Part shown: positions 1-7,098 of the stretch, one piece after another | Position numbering within the stretch: position 1 is the first letter of the stretch | How the letters are laid out: each line of letters starts with the position of its first letter | Origin: Clostridia bacterium | GTDB lineage: Bacteria > Bacillota > Clostridia > Oscillospirales > CAG-272 | Assembly: GCA_017467085.1 (NCBI GenBank) | Contig: JAFTSW010000055.1 | Span: forward strand, 1-35,105 | Direction of reading: 5' to 3' | Length of the DNA: 35,105 nucleotides | Program-made: the position numbers and the translations under genes | The notes under the pieces: generated by a model | Told to the model about the DNA's origin: nothing | Seen by the model: the letters and a program-made list of their open reading frames with translations, nothing else | The model's database searches: none

Positions 1-51
1 CAGGAGCTTGGCAACGGGGGCAGTCCCCAGCATTTCTTTTCTGTCAGTCAT
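1..51 (-). CDS. MATE-family efflux transporter, N-terminal fragment (runs off window)
   Basis: Reading leftward from an ATG at 51, the 17 visible codons give MTDRKEMLGTAPVAKLL. This resembles the cytosolic N-terminus of MATE multidrug/sodium antiporters, which often begins with a short LGTxPVxKLLLKL segment before the first membrane helix. An AGAAGGA ribosome binding site lies 7 bases upstream of the ATG, and two TATAAT-like boxes read leftward just beyond it, so the start is well supported. The rest of the protein lies outside the window, so the family call rests on one short motif. A different membrane protein with a similar N-terminus cannot be excluded. Confidence 0.55.
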   Translation of the reverse strand, partial: MTDRKEMLGTAPVAKLL

Positions 52-85
52 ATCTGCGTCCTTCTTATGGATTCTCATTATATCT

Positions 86-113
86 ATTATACTATTTACT
101 GGAAGAAAATCAA
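86..113 (-). promoter_or_regulatory. Promoter for the leftward MATE-type gene
   Basis: On the minus strand a TTGATT -35 (113 to 108) is followed after 16 bases by TATAAT (91 to 86). A second TATAAT lies at 82 to 77. It is placed correctly for the reading frame that starts at 51. Confidence 0.5.
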
Positions 114-169
114 TGATGAACCTGTGAATTTTTGTGTAGCCTCGGAAAACAAAAGTTTTTGTTTTATAT

Positions 170-200
170 TTGTGCCAAAAGATTAAATATATGGTATAAT
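170..200 (+). promoter_or_regulatory. Promoter of the M20 peptidase gene (extended -10)
   Basis: TATAAT at 195-200 is preceded by TGG, giving an extended -10 (TGnTATAAT). The -35 is poor; the best candidate is TTGTGC at 170-175. It sits 35 bases before the start codon at 236. Confidence 0.5.
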
Positions 201-235
201 AGGAGAAGAGCATCCAAAGAAAAGAGGCGACTTTT

Positions 236-1399
236 ATGAAAGATAAGGCTAATATATGCGAAAAGCTTTTTGAAACGATTGATGCGTTGCAGGATACCTA
301 CTTAGACCTTTTAGAGGATATTTGCAATATTGAAAGCCCCACCGACTGTAAGGCGGGGGTAGACGAGGTAGGGCGGTACTGTATCGAGCTTGCCGAAAAA
401 AAGGGCTGGCGTGTCGAGATTTGTCCCCAGAGCGTGTCGGGTGACGCGGTATGTATCACCCTGAACCCCGGCGCCCTCGGCGCTCCCGTCGTGTTTTCGG
501 CGCATATGGATACCGTCCATCCCGTTGGCTCCTTCGGCACGCCTGCGGTAAGACGGGAGGGGGATAAAATGATAGGTCCCGGTACCTTGGACTGTAAGGG
601 CGGTATTGCGGCGGCGCTTTTGGCTATGGACGCCTTGGAGCGCTGTGGCTGCAAGGATAGACCCGTCCTCTTGCTTTTGCAGTCGGACGAGGAAAAGGGA
701 AGCGCCCCCAGCCAAAAAGCAACCGTTCGGTATATGTGTGAAAAATCGGCAAACGCCGCGGCGTTTTTGAATTTGGAGGGCATACGGGACTGTACGGTAG
801 TTGTCACCCGAAAGGGCATTTCCCGTATCAAGCTGACCTTCAAGGGAAAAGCCGCCCATTCCGCCATCTGCTATAACGGCGCCAACGCCATTGCCGAGGC
901 GGCGCATGCGCTTCTTGCCCTCGAAGGAATGAAGGATGCCGATGGCTTAACCTGTAATTGCAGTATGATAAAGGGCGGCAAAACCCCCAATACCGTACCG
1001 GACCTTTGTGAGTTTGTTGCGGATATCCGCTTTGCCAATAAGGCGCAAAAGGAAAAAGCGTACGCCACCGTCGCCGCCCTTGCCGCCTCGCCCGTTACCG
1101 AGGGCTGTCAATGCACCTATGAGGAAATCAGCTATCGCCCCCCTATGGAGTATGCGGAGCGGAATATGGCCCTTCTTTCCCGAATGAACGACATTTACCG
1201 TGCCAACGGCTTGCCGCTCCTTGCCCCGCGTAACGCTAAAGGCGGCTCGGACGCCGCCTACGTAACCGAATACGGAATACCCTGCGTGGATTCCGTGGGG
1301 GTTAAGGGGGATGCTGAGCATACCCTTGGAGAGTACGTCTTTATGACCTCCGTTGCCGAGGCCGCCAAGCGCATCGCCGCCGTTGCCTACTGCCTGTAA
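236..1399 (+). CDS. M20-family metallopeptidase (CPG2/ArgE-like)
   Basis: A 387-residue zinc-dependent exopeptidase or deacylase of the M20 family, predicted cytosolic. The metal and catalytic set is intact: H90 and D92 in the AHMDT motif, D119 in GPGTLDCKGG, the E152-E153 pair in SDEEKGS, E181 in NLEG, and H362 near the C-terminus. H208 in AAHSA lies in the lid/dimerisation domain, roughly residues 190-300. The length fits carboxypeptidase G2 or glutamate carboxypeptidase relatives. The substrate cannot be read from sequence; hydrolysis of an acyl-amino acid or small peptide is the family role. The start at 236 has AGAGG 8 bases upstream. The gene is monocistronic, with its own promoter and an intrinsic terminator directly after the stop. 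Confidence 0.88.
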   Translation: MKDKANICEKLFETIDALQDTYLDLLEDICNIESPTDCKAGVDEVGRYCIELAEKKGWRVEICPQSVSGDAVCITLNPGALGAPVVFSAHMDTVHPVGSFGTPAVRREGDKMIGPGTLDCKGGIAAALLAMDALERCGCKDRPVLLLLQSDEEKGSAPSQKATVRYMCEKSANAAAFLNLEGIRDCTVVVTRKGISRIKLTFKGKAAHSAICYNGANAIAEAAHALLALEGMKDADGLTCNCSMIKGGKTPNTVPDLCEFVADIRFANKAQKEKAYATVAALAASPVTEGCQCTYEEISYRPPMEYAERNMALLSRMNDIYRANGLPLLAPRNAKGGSDAAYVTEYGIPCVDSVGVKGDAEHTLGEYVFMTSVAEAAKRIAAVAYCL

Positions 1400-1401
1400 A
1401 T

Positions 1402-1427
1402 AAAAAACGCCCTTGCGGCGTTTTTTT
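1402..1427 (+). terminator. Intrinsic terminator after the M20 peptidase gene
   Basis: CGCC (1408-1411) pairs with GGCG (1417-1420) around a 5-base loop. An A-run precedes the stem and seven Ts follow it, extending the stem with A-U pairs. It starts 3 bases after the stop codon. Confidence 0.85.
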
Positions 1428-1448
1428 GTTTGGAGTTCTTCAAAGCTA

Positions 1449-1477
1449 TTGACAAAGCAGGCTTTTTATGATAAAAT
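1449..1477 (+). promoter_or_regulatory. Promoter of the tetR-ABC operon
   Basis: A consensus TTGACA -35 (1449-1454), a 17-base spacer and TAAAAT (1472-1477) with an upstream TGA (extended -10) precede the TetR gene. Confidence 0.8.
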
Positions 1478-1484
1478 AACAAAT

Positions 1485-1507
1485 GATATATAACAAAAGA
1501 TATATAA
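1485..1507 (+). promoter_or_regulatory. Direct repeat GATATATAA in the tetR leader, possible operator
   Basis: GATATATAA occurs at 1485-1493 and again at 1499-1507, 14 bases apart, immediately after the -10 box and just before the ribosome binding site. TetR proteins usually bind inverted repeats near their own promoter, so its role as an operator is only inferred from position. Confidence 0.3.
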
Positions 1508-1518
1508 AGGAGGTACCT

Positions 1519-2088
1519 ATGCCGCCTAAGGTAAGAATTACAAAAGAGGATATTATCAAGGCCGCCGTTGCCCTTGTACGGGAGAGCGGCGAGGAGGCGA
1601 TAAACGCAAGGACGGTAACCGCCGCCCTGCAATGCTCCACCCAGCCCATATTCTCCAATTTTGCCACGATGGAGGAGCTGCGAAGCGCCGTGATAAAAGC
1701 CGCCTACGGGCTGTATCTTGGCTTTATTGAAGAGGAGGTCAAGGGCGGTAAATACCCGCGCTACAAGGCATTCGGTATGGCGTATATCCGCTTTGCCCAA
1801 GAGGAAAAGGCGCTGTACAGGCTCTTGTTTATGCGCGACAGAACGGGAGAGGACATCACCCCAACGGTAGATTTTGAGGAGTCCGCGCGGATGATACAGG
1901 AGGCAAACGGCGTGACGGCAGAACGGGCAAGGCTGATGCATTTGGAGCTTTGGAGCTGTGTGCACGGCATAGGAACGATGCTTGTCACCTCCTTTTTGAC
2001 CTTGGATTGGGAGCTGATATCCAATATATTGACGGACGTATACCAAGGAATCCGTGTCAGGCATATGAAGGAGGAAAAGGGAGAATGA
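1519..2088 (+). CDS. TetR-family transcriptional regulator
   Basis: A 189-residue DNA-binding repressor. Residues about 8-55 form the TetR helix-turn-helix, with a pattern of small and hydrophobic residues from DIIKAAVALV through ARTVTAALQCSTQPIFSNF and a KAA segment after it. The variable C-terminal helical half should hold the ligand pocket and dimer interface. I chose the ATG at 1519 because AAAGGAGG lies 5 bases upstream; an in-frame ATG at 1483 has no ribosome binding site and falls in the leader. The gene overlaps the following ABC ATPase gene by ATGA. That makes it likely the local regulator of the exporter and of itself. The inducer is unknown. Confidence 0.88.
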   Translation: MPPKVRITKEDIIKAAVALVRESGEEAINARTVTAALQCSTQPIFSNFATMEELRSAVIKAAYGLYLGFIEEEVKGGKYPRYKAFGMAYIRFAQEEKALYRLLFMRDRTGEDITPTVDFEESARMIQEANGVTAERARLMHLELWSCVHGIGTMLVTSFLTLDWELISNILTDVYQGIRVRHMKEEKGE

Positions 2089-2816
2089 ATGCCATAGAAA
2101 TTAAAGGCCTCACCAAACGGTATAAGGATACCGTGGCGGTAGACGGCGTCAGCCTCGATATCCGCGAGAACGAGCTTTTCGGGCTTTTGGGCGTCAACGG
2201 CGCGGGGAAGACTACCTTAATCAAAATGCTTGCCTGTCTGCTTGCGCCCGACGGAGGCGAGGGGACGGTAATGGGATTGTCTATTGCCAAGGACGCTCCA
2301 CGCATTAAAGCCCTCATCGGCTATTCCACCCAGGAAACCGCCGTTGCCAAAAACCTGTCCGTACGGGAAAATTTGGCGTTCTACGGCTCTCTTTACGGCT
2401 TGGGTAGGGAAGAGGTCGCCAAGAGAACGGAAGCGCTCATAGCGCGGTTTTCCTTGGAGAAGGTGGCGGATAAACGGGTAGGGAAGCTTTCGGGCGGCTA
2501 TCAGCGCAAGGTATCCATTGCCTTAGCCATCATTTCGGAGCCGAAAATTCTCTTTTTAGATGAGCCGACCCTTGGCTTGGACGTTTTGGCAAGACGGGAG
2601 CTTTGGCGCATTATACGGGATATTCAAAAGAATACCACCGTGATTTTGACCACCCACTATTTAGAGGAGGCAGAGGCGCTCTCGGACCGTGTGGCCATTA
2701 TGGTAGAGGGGCGTTTGCTTGACGTGGATACGCCTCGGGGCTTGATTGCCAAAACGGGTGCCGATAGCTTTGAGGACGCCTTTATTAAAACCGTAGGAGG
2801 TGGGAAGGATGCATAG
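2085..2816 (+). CDS. ABC-2 type exporter, ATP-binding subunit (DrrA-like)
   Basis: A 243-residue nucleotide-binding subunit that would power the membrane partner encoded next. All ATPase motifs are present: Walker A GVNGAGKTT (36-44), Q-loop Q83, signature LSGGYQRK (135-142), Walker B ILFLDEPT (155-162) and the switch histidine H191 in TTHYLEE. The sequence class is that of drug, lipid or polysaccharide ABC-2 exporters such as DrrA or YhaQ-type ATPases. The start is the ATG that overlaps the TetR stop codon (ATGA), with GGAGG-like purines upstream, so translation is probably coupled. The substrate cannot be deduced. Confidence 0.92.
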   Translation: MNAIEIKGLTKRYKDTVAVDGVSLDIRENELFGLLGVNGAGKTTLIKMLACLLAPDGGEGTVMGLSIAKDAPRIKALIGYSTQETAVAKNLSVRENLAFYGSLYGLGREEVAKRTEALIARFSLEKVADKRVGKLSGGYQRKVSIALAIISEPKILFLDEPTLGLDVLARRELWRIIRDIQKNTTVILTTHYLEEAEALSDRVAIMVEGRLLDVDTPRGLIAKTGADSFEDAFIKTVGGGKDA

Positions 2817-3546
2817 AATATGGAGTCTTGCCAAACGAAACGGCAAGGAAATTTTGCGGGAGCCTGTCAGCCTTGCCTTCTTAATCGGGCTTCCCGTGGT
2901 AATGGAAATTCTTTTTTATTATATGTTCCATACCTTGACGCCCCAGTTTGAAATGCGGTATTTAGCTCCTGGGCTTATTGGCTTTGCCAACGCCTTTTTG
3001 GCGCTCTTCCTTGCTATTCTTATTTCTATGGATAGAGAATCTGCCTTTATTACCCGTATTTATACCACGCCTGTTCGGGCATACGAATTCATTTTGGGCT
3101 ATTTTCTCGTGGCTATCCCCCTGGGGCTTTGCCAAAGCGCGGTGATATTGCTGGTGGGTGGGCTTTTAGAGAGCAGCTTCTTCTCCTGGAGCTTGCTTTT
3201 GGTGTTGCCGGGAAGTTTGCTTTCTATCTGGATGTTTTCGGCTGTTGGTATCCTCTTTGGCTCGGTCTTCAACGCCAAGGCGGTGGGCGGCATTTCCTCT
3301 ATTCTCATTACGGGGCAGTCCGTTCTTTCGGGAATGTGGTTCCCCTTGGAGGGCTTGCCTGAGGGCTTTTTGACGGTTATGGGCATCCTCCCCTTCAAAA
3401 ATATCAGCCTGCTTTTGCAGAGCATTGCAACGCCTGCCTCCTCCTTTGAGGATTTATGGCGCCCGTTCCTTATCGTTGCCGCCTATACGGTGGCGTGCGC
3501 CGCACTTTCCTGCGTCCTGTTCATACGCAATTCCAAAGCAAAATAA
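2809..3546 (+). CDS. ABC-2 type exporter, membrane subunit
   Basis: A 245-residue integral membrane protein with about six hydrophobic spans and a short basic cytosolic N-terminus (KRNGKEILREP), as in ABC-2 permeases. The segment FPLEGLPEGFLTVMGILPFKN before the last helices matches the conserved ABC-2 pattern in which a WFP..GLP region is followed by a proline-rich turn. It overlaps the ATPase gene by 8 bases. AGGAGG lies 8 bases before the ATG at 2809, which favours this start over a GTG at 2800. Together with the ATPase it forms a two-gene half-transporter, expected to work as a 2+2 complex in the cytoplasmic membrane. Confidence 0.88.
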   Translation: MHRIWSLAKRNGKEILREPVSLAFLIGLPVVMEILFYYMFHTLTPQFEMRYLAPGLIGFANAFLALFLAILISMDRESAFITRIYTTPVRAYEFILGYFLVAIPLGLCQSAVILLVGGLLESSFFSWSLLLVLPGSLLSIWMFSAVGILFGSVFNAKAVGGISSILITGQSVLSGMWFPLEGLPEGFLTVMGILPFKNISLLLQSIATPASSFEDLWRPFLIVAAYTVACAALSCVLFIRNSKAK

Positions 3547-3596
3547 AAGAAAGAGACTGTCCTGTCAGCGGCAGTCCCTTCCGATTATAAAAACCA

Positions 3597-3623
3597 AAGC
3601 CTCCCGAATTCGGGAGGCTTTTT
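3597..3623. terminator. Bidirectional intrinsic terminator between the ABC exporter and rpsT
   Basis: A perfect palindrome, GCCTCCCG-AATT-CGGGAGGC (3599-3618), has five Ts on the plus side and a T-rich tract on the minus side. It sits between convergent genes and can serve both. A smaller GACTG/CAGTC hairpin lies upstream at about 3555-3576. Confidence 0.9.
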
Positions 3624-3652
3624 GACCCCTTGGGTTTTATGGGCTATTTGGT

Positions 3653-3916
3653 TTACGCCATAGCGTTCAGCTTCAGGGTGTAAGCGCTCTTTCTGTGAGC
3701 GGCGGTGTTCTTGTGCAGAATGCCGTGAGCAGCTGCCTGGTCTACCTTCTTGATAGCCAGTCTGTAAGCTGCGGTAGCGGCTTCCTTGTCGCCGGACTCA
3801 ACAGCGGCGAAGAACTTCTTTACAACGGTATGAAGCTGGGACTTAATCATTTGGTTCTGAAGGGTCTTGGTCTGAATAACCTTGATTCTTTTCTTTGCGG
3901 ACTTAATATTCGCCAT
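3653..3916 (-). CDS. rpsT: 30S ribosomal protein S20
   Basis: An 87-residue, lysine- and alanine-rich helical protein beginning MANIKSAKKRI, the standard S20 N-terminus. The KNTAAHRKS segment near the C-terminus is also typical. S20 binds 16S rRNA in the body of the small subunit during assembly. The start at 3916 is preceded by GAGGAG; the longer frame to 3976 runs through the leader and is not used. The gene stands alone, with its own promoter and a shared terminator, as rpsT usually does. A leader hairpin at 3952-3980 may matter for feedback control. Confidence 0.97.
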   Translation of the reverse strand: MANIKSAKKRIKVIQTKTLQNQMIKSQLHTVVKKFFAAVESGDKEAATAAYRLAIKKVDQAAAHGILHKNTAAHRKSAYTLKLNAMA

Positions 3917-4001
3917 TTCTTTCTCCTCTGTGAAGTTGAAGTTGATATTTGCAGTTGCGCCTGAGAGGGAACGCAAGCTGACATACTATTCATACTCAAT
4001 C

Positions 4002-4056
4002 ATTATAGCACGGTCTTTTCAAAATAGCAAGTCCTTTTTGAAAAAATTTTCAAAAA
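4002..4056 (-). promoter_or_regulatory. rpsT promoter with A/T-rich upstream region
   Basis: On the minus strand TTGCTA (4030 to 4025), a 17-base spacer and TATAAT (4007 to 4002) form a good promoter. Directly upstream (4035-4056) is a 22-base palindrome made of T5-G-A4 / T4-C-A5 tracts, which resembles an UP element as found at ribosomal promoters. Confidence 0.75.
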
Positions 4057-4211
4057 AAGTGAATTTTTTTCTTTCTTTTCGAAAAACGCTTCTTTCCTTC
4101 CCAAAGCGCTTCTTCGCGATGGACGAAAAAGAGAAAAAAGGGGCTTTTGCTGTCGAAGAAAGTCAAACGAAAAAATTAAATTCAAACCGCCGTTTTGCAA
4201 GGTAATACGCC

Positions 4212-4240
4212 TTGACTTAGGTCTTTTTCTATGATAAAAT
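4212..4240 (+). promoter_or_regulatory. Promoter of the phosphofructokinase gene
   Basis: TTGACT (4212-4217), a 17-base spacer and TAAAAT (4235-4240) with upstream TGA form an extended -10 promoter 30 bases before the start codon. Confidence 0.8.
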
Positions 4241-4269
4241 AGACGTAGCAAATATGAGGAGAATACGAT

Positions 4270-5499
4270 ATGGCAATTCTATACGGCAATGCTGTCGTGG
4301 GACAGTCGGGGGGACCCTCCTCCGCCATCAACGCCACCCTTTCGGGGGTAATCCGCGGCTGCCTTGCGGCAAATGACACCATTGGAACCTTGTACGGAAT
4401 GCAAAACGGCTTAGAGGGGCTTTTGGCAGAAAGGCTCGTCAATCTGCGGGAGCGGATAAAGGGCGAGGATGACCTGCGCTGCCTGGAAACAACGCCTGCC
4501 GCGGCTCTCGGCTCCTGTCGCTTAAAGCTGCCGAATCCTCTCAAGGAGCGCTCTATCTTCGATAAGGTGCGCGCCGTTTTTGAAAAATACAATATCCGCT
4601 ATTTCTTTTATATCGGCGGAAACGATTCTATGGACGCCGTCGCCAAGCTGACCGCCTATTTCCGTGAGGTGGAATACGAGGTGCGTATCATCGGTGTTCC
4701 CAAAACTATTGATAACGACCTTGTGGGCACCGACCACGCCCCGGGCTTTCCCTCTGCCGCCAAGTACGTGGCAACCACGGTGAAGGAAATCGTCCGCGAC
4801 TGCGCGGTGTATACCGTGCCCGCCGTGACGGTTATTGAAATTATGGGACGGGATGCGGGCTGGCTCGCTACCGCCGCCGCCCTGCCGTCCTTAACGGGAG
4901 GCGGTCCCGACTATATCTTTCTTCCCGAGCGCCCCTTTTCTCCCTCCACCTTCCTGGAGCTTTTGCGTAAGGCGTTGGCGACTCACCCCACTGTGGTGGT
5001 GGCGGTTTCCGAGGGGTGCCTCTTTGAAAACGGGCATTACGTGGGGGAAGGGCAGCAAAACGGGCTGTCGGACGTTTTCGGGCATCGGTACCTGTCGGGT
5101 ACGGGCAAGGTGCTGGAAATGCTGGTAAAGCAGGAGCTGAAATGCAAGGCGCGCTCTATTGAGCTGAGCCTGCCGCAGCGGTGTGCGGCGCATATTGCCT
5201 CCTTGACCGATATAAGAGAATCCGTTGCCATTGGCAGATGCGCCGTCAAGGAGGCACTGGCAGGTGCCTACGGCTGTATGGTGGGCTTCAAGCGGACAAG
5301 CAATAGCCCCTATACCGTAGAAATCGTAACGGTGCCTGTGGATACGGTGGCAAACGAGGTGCGCTTCGTGCCCTCCTCCTTCATCAACGAGGCAGGAAAC
5401 GGCGTCACCGAGGAGTGTATCGCCTATCTTCGTCCCTTGATTGAGGGCGAGGTTAAGCCCGTATATGAGTACGGTATGCCCAAGCACTTCGTTCTGTAA
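4270..5499 (+). CDS. pfp: PPi-type phosphofructokinase (diphosphate--fructose-6-phosphate 1-phosphotransferase)
   Basis: A 409-residue PFK-family enzyme phosphorylating fructose 6-phosphate in glycolysis. GGNDS (116-120) carries Asp at the position that is Gly in ATP enzymes (GGDGS). PKTIDND (144-150) carries Lys where ATP-PFK has Gly (PGTIDND). In this family these two changes mark pyrophosphate as phosphoryl donor, making the step reversible. MGRDAGW (192-198) is the usual substrate-binding block. The protein is longer than ATP-PFK (about 320 residues) and fits the roughly 400-residue PPi clade. GAGGAG lies 8 bases before the ATG. The gene is monocistronic with its own promoter and terminator, convergent with ftsZ. 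PPi specificity is inferred from the motifs. Confidence 0.88.
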   Translation: MAILYGNAVVGQSGGPSSAINATLSGVIRGCLAANDTIGTLYGMQNGLEGLLAERLVNLRERIKGEDDLRCLETTPAAALGSCRLKLPNPLKERSIFDKVRAVFEKYNIRYFFYIGGNDSMDAVAKLTAYFREVEYEVRIIGVPKTIDNDLVGTDHAPGFPSAAKYVATTVKEIVRDCAVYTVPAVTVIEIMGRDAGWLATAAALPSLTGGGPDYIFLPERPFSPSTFLELLRKALATHPTVVVAVSEGCLFENGHYVGEGQQNGLSDVFGHRYLSGTGKVLEMLVKQELKCKARSIELSLPQRCAAHIASLTDIRESVAIGRCAVKEALAGAYGCMVGFKRTSNSPYTVEIVTVPVDTVANEVRFVPSSFINEAGNGVTEECIAYLRPLIEGEVKPVYEYGMPKHFVL

Positions 5500-5501
5500 A
5501 T

Positions 5502-5547
5502 AAAAATCCCTTATAGCCGAAAGGATAAAGGCTATAAGGGATTTTTT
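5502..5547. terminator. Bidirectional terminator between pfp and ftsZ
   Basis: AAATCCCTTATAGCC and GGCTATAAGGGATTT pair as a 15-bp stem around an 11-base loop. T-runs on both strands allow it to stop both convergent transcripts. Confidence 0.92.
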
Positions 5548-5558
5548 ATTCGCGGCGC

Positions 5559-6794
5559 TTAGCGCTTGTTGCGGTTCAGAATGTTGATGATGGCATCAAA
5601 ATCCTGGTCGGAAACGCCGCGGTCGGTGTCAATATCGCCAATGCTTCCGTCATCCGTAGGCAGGGGAGCGGTGGCGGCAGGACGGTGCGCCTCAGGGGCG
5701 GGAGCGGGAGCGGGTGCGGGAGCAGGGGCGGCGGCAGGTGCCGAGGGAGCCGCTGCGGGACGCACGGGGGCATAAGGCTTCGGCGTCTCCTGGGGAACGG
5801 CGGTGGGGGTAAGGGAAGGCATCTCACCTGCGGTCTTGGCGCTTTCAAAGCCCGTTGCGATAATGGTTACGCGCATTTCGTCCTCCAGGGAGGGGTCAAA
5901 TGCGGCACCCCAAATGATATTGGCCTCGGGATGTGCCTCATCCGCAACCATAGAGGAAGCGATATCCACGTCCTCCAGGCTGATGTCGGGAGAAGCGGTA
6001 ATGCTGAGCAAAATGCCCGTAGCGCCTGCAATAGAGGTTTCAAGCAGGGGAGAGGAGATAGCGGCCATAGCGGCAATCTGCGCCTTGTCCGTGCCCTTGG
6101 CACTGCCAACGCCCATATGGGCGAAGCCTGCGTTCTTCATAACCGAGATAACGTCGGCGAAGTCCAGGTTGACGAAGCCGGGAACGTTGATAAGCTCGGA
6201 AACGCTTTGTACACCGCGGCGCAAAACGTCGTCGGCAATTTCAAAGGCGTTTGCCATCGTAATACGGGTATCGGATACCTGCTTCAATCTTTCGTTGGGA
6301 ATAACGATAAGGGAGTCCACGTGCTGCTTCAGGTTCTTGATACCCTCCTCAGCCTGCATCATACGGCGTCTGCCCTCAAAGGAGAAGGGCTTGGTGACAA
6401 TACCGATGGTGAGAATATTCATCTCGTGAGCAACCTGGGCAATAACGGGAGCCGCGCCCGTGCCCGTGCCGCCGCCCATACCGGCGGTGATGAATACCAT
6501 ATCGGTATCCTTCAGCATTTCCTTAATGTCCTCGATGCTTTCCTCAGCGGAGCGCTTGCCCGTTTCGGGGCTTGCGCCTGCGCCAAAGCCACGGGTAATC
6601 TTTTCGCCAATGGTCAGGCGAATCGAGGCGGCAGAGGTGGAAAGAGCCTGCGCGTCGGTATTAACCGTTACAAATTCAACGCCGCGGATATTGGCGGTAA
6701 TCATGCGGTTTACGGCGTTTCCTCCGCCGCCACCTACACCGACAACCTTAATGCGAACACCGCTGGCAAAAACGTTTTCATCTACGTAATCCAT
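5559..6794 (-). CDS. ftsZ: Cell division protein FtsZ
   Basis: A 411-residue tubulin-like GTPase that forms the Z ring. GTP-binding elements are GGGGGNAVNR (21-30) and the tubulin signature GGGTGTGAAP (107-116). The T7 synergy loop NLDFADV (209-215) carries the residues that trigger GTP hydrolysis in the next subunit. The core ends near residue 318, followed by a linker rich in Pro-Ala dipeptides (about 344-368) and a short conserved tail (about 393-411). The tail ends FDAIINILNRNKR rather than the common DIPxFLRxxx form. Start: AGGAGGT lies 10 bases upstream of the ATG at 6794; upstream in-frame codons belong to the leader. The gene follows the wall operon but is separated by a terminator and has its own promoter. 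Confidence 0.97.
   Translation of the reverse strand: MDYVDENVFASGVRIKVVGVGGGGGNAVNRMITANIRGVEFVTVNTDAQALSTSAASIRLTIGEKITRGFGAGASPETGKRSAEESIEDIKEMLKDTDMVFITAGMGGGTGTGAAPVIAQVAHEMNILTIGIVTKPFSFEGRRRMMQAEEGIKNLKQHVDSLIVIPNERLKQVSDTRITMANAFEIADDVLRRGVQSVSELINVPGFVNLDFADVISVMKNAGFAHMGVGSAKGTDKAQIAAMAAISSPLLETSIAGATGILLSITASPDISLEDVDIASSMVADEAHPEANIIWGAAFDPSLEDEMRVTIIATGFESAKTAGEMPSLTPTAVPQETPKPYAPVRPAAAPSAPAAAPAPAPAPAPAPEAHRPAATAPLPTDDGSIGDIDTDRGVSDQDFDAIINILNRNKR
5695..5742 (-). repeat. Hexanucleotide repeat coding the Pro-Ala linker of FtsZ
   Basis: Eight consecutive 6-base units of the form GGNGCN (plus-strand view: GGGGCG, GGAGCG, GGAGCG, GGTGCG, GGAGCA, GGGGCG, GCGGCA, GGTGCC) encode alternating Ala and Pro. 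Such tracts tend to change length by slippage. Confidence 0.8.
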
Positions 6795-6880
6795 ACTTTT
6801 ACTGACCTCCTGTTTTTTCTGATTTATAAACGAGAAAAGAGAAAAAAACAGAATTTTTCTCCAAATCATTCTACATATAT

Positions 6881-6909
6881 ATGATATATGAAAATGCAAA
6901 AATTTTCAA
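6881..6909 (-). promoter_or_regulatory. ftsZ promoter
   Basis: On the minus strand TTGAAA (6909 to 6904), a 17-base spacer and TATCAT (6886 to 6881) lie about 87 bases before the ftsZ start. The surrounding sequence is very A/T rich. Confidence 0.55.
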
Positions 6910-6956
6910 GTCCTTTTCTTAAAACTTAATAAATAGTTAACATTTATTTCTGCCGA

Positions 6957-6991
6957 AAAAATAAGCCTGCTTTTTACTATAAAGCAGGCTT
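6957..6991 (-). terminator. Terminator of the leftward division/cell-wall operon
   Basis: AAGCCTGCTTT (6963-6973) pairs with AAAGCAGGCTT (6981-6991). Reading leftward it is followed by ATTTTTTC, a good U-tract. It separates murG transcription from ftsZ. Confidence 0.85.
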
Positions 6992-7098
6992 AAAAAATGA
7001 AAAAAGACGAGCGCCCCGTAAAGAGGTTTTCGGGCAAAAAAGCGGAAAAGAGAGCGCAAGCGCGACGAAAAAAGAGAAGCGCCGCCCTTCCCGTTTTT

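Larger units (their letters stand above)
3917..4269. other. Divergent intergenic region between rpsT and the phosphofructokinase gene
   Basis: This 353-base stretch holds the rpsT leader (3917 to about 3995), the rpsT promoter, and the phosphofructokinase promoter at 4212-4240. In between (about 4060-4205) it is A-rich, with no convincing ORF, terminator or RNA gene. Confidence 0.7.
6795..7098. other. Intergenic region between murG and ftsZ
   Basis: This 304-base gap contains the ftsZ leader and promoter (6795-6909), a terminator (6957-6991) and about 105 bases of purine-rich sequence after the murG stop. I see no convincing gene; the small frames here are antisense to murG or to the leader. 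Confidence 0.6.

Noticed and set aside
1387-2064. 225-residue open frame on the minus strand
   Set aside because: Antisense to tetR and runs through the promoter and terminator between genes.
3882-4251. Small frames (82-107 residues) on both strands between rpsT and pfp
   Set aside because: They overlap promoters and poly-A/T tracts and their translations are Phe/Lys/Arg low complexity.
5695-5742. Possible CRISPR-like or minisatellite repeat
   Set aside because: The hexamer repeat is explained by Pro-Ala codons in the FtsZ linker; there are no spacers.
5685-6884. 399-residue open frame on the plus strand
   Set aside because: Antisense to ftsZ, glycine- and alanine-rich low-complexity translation, no ribosome binding site.
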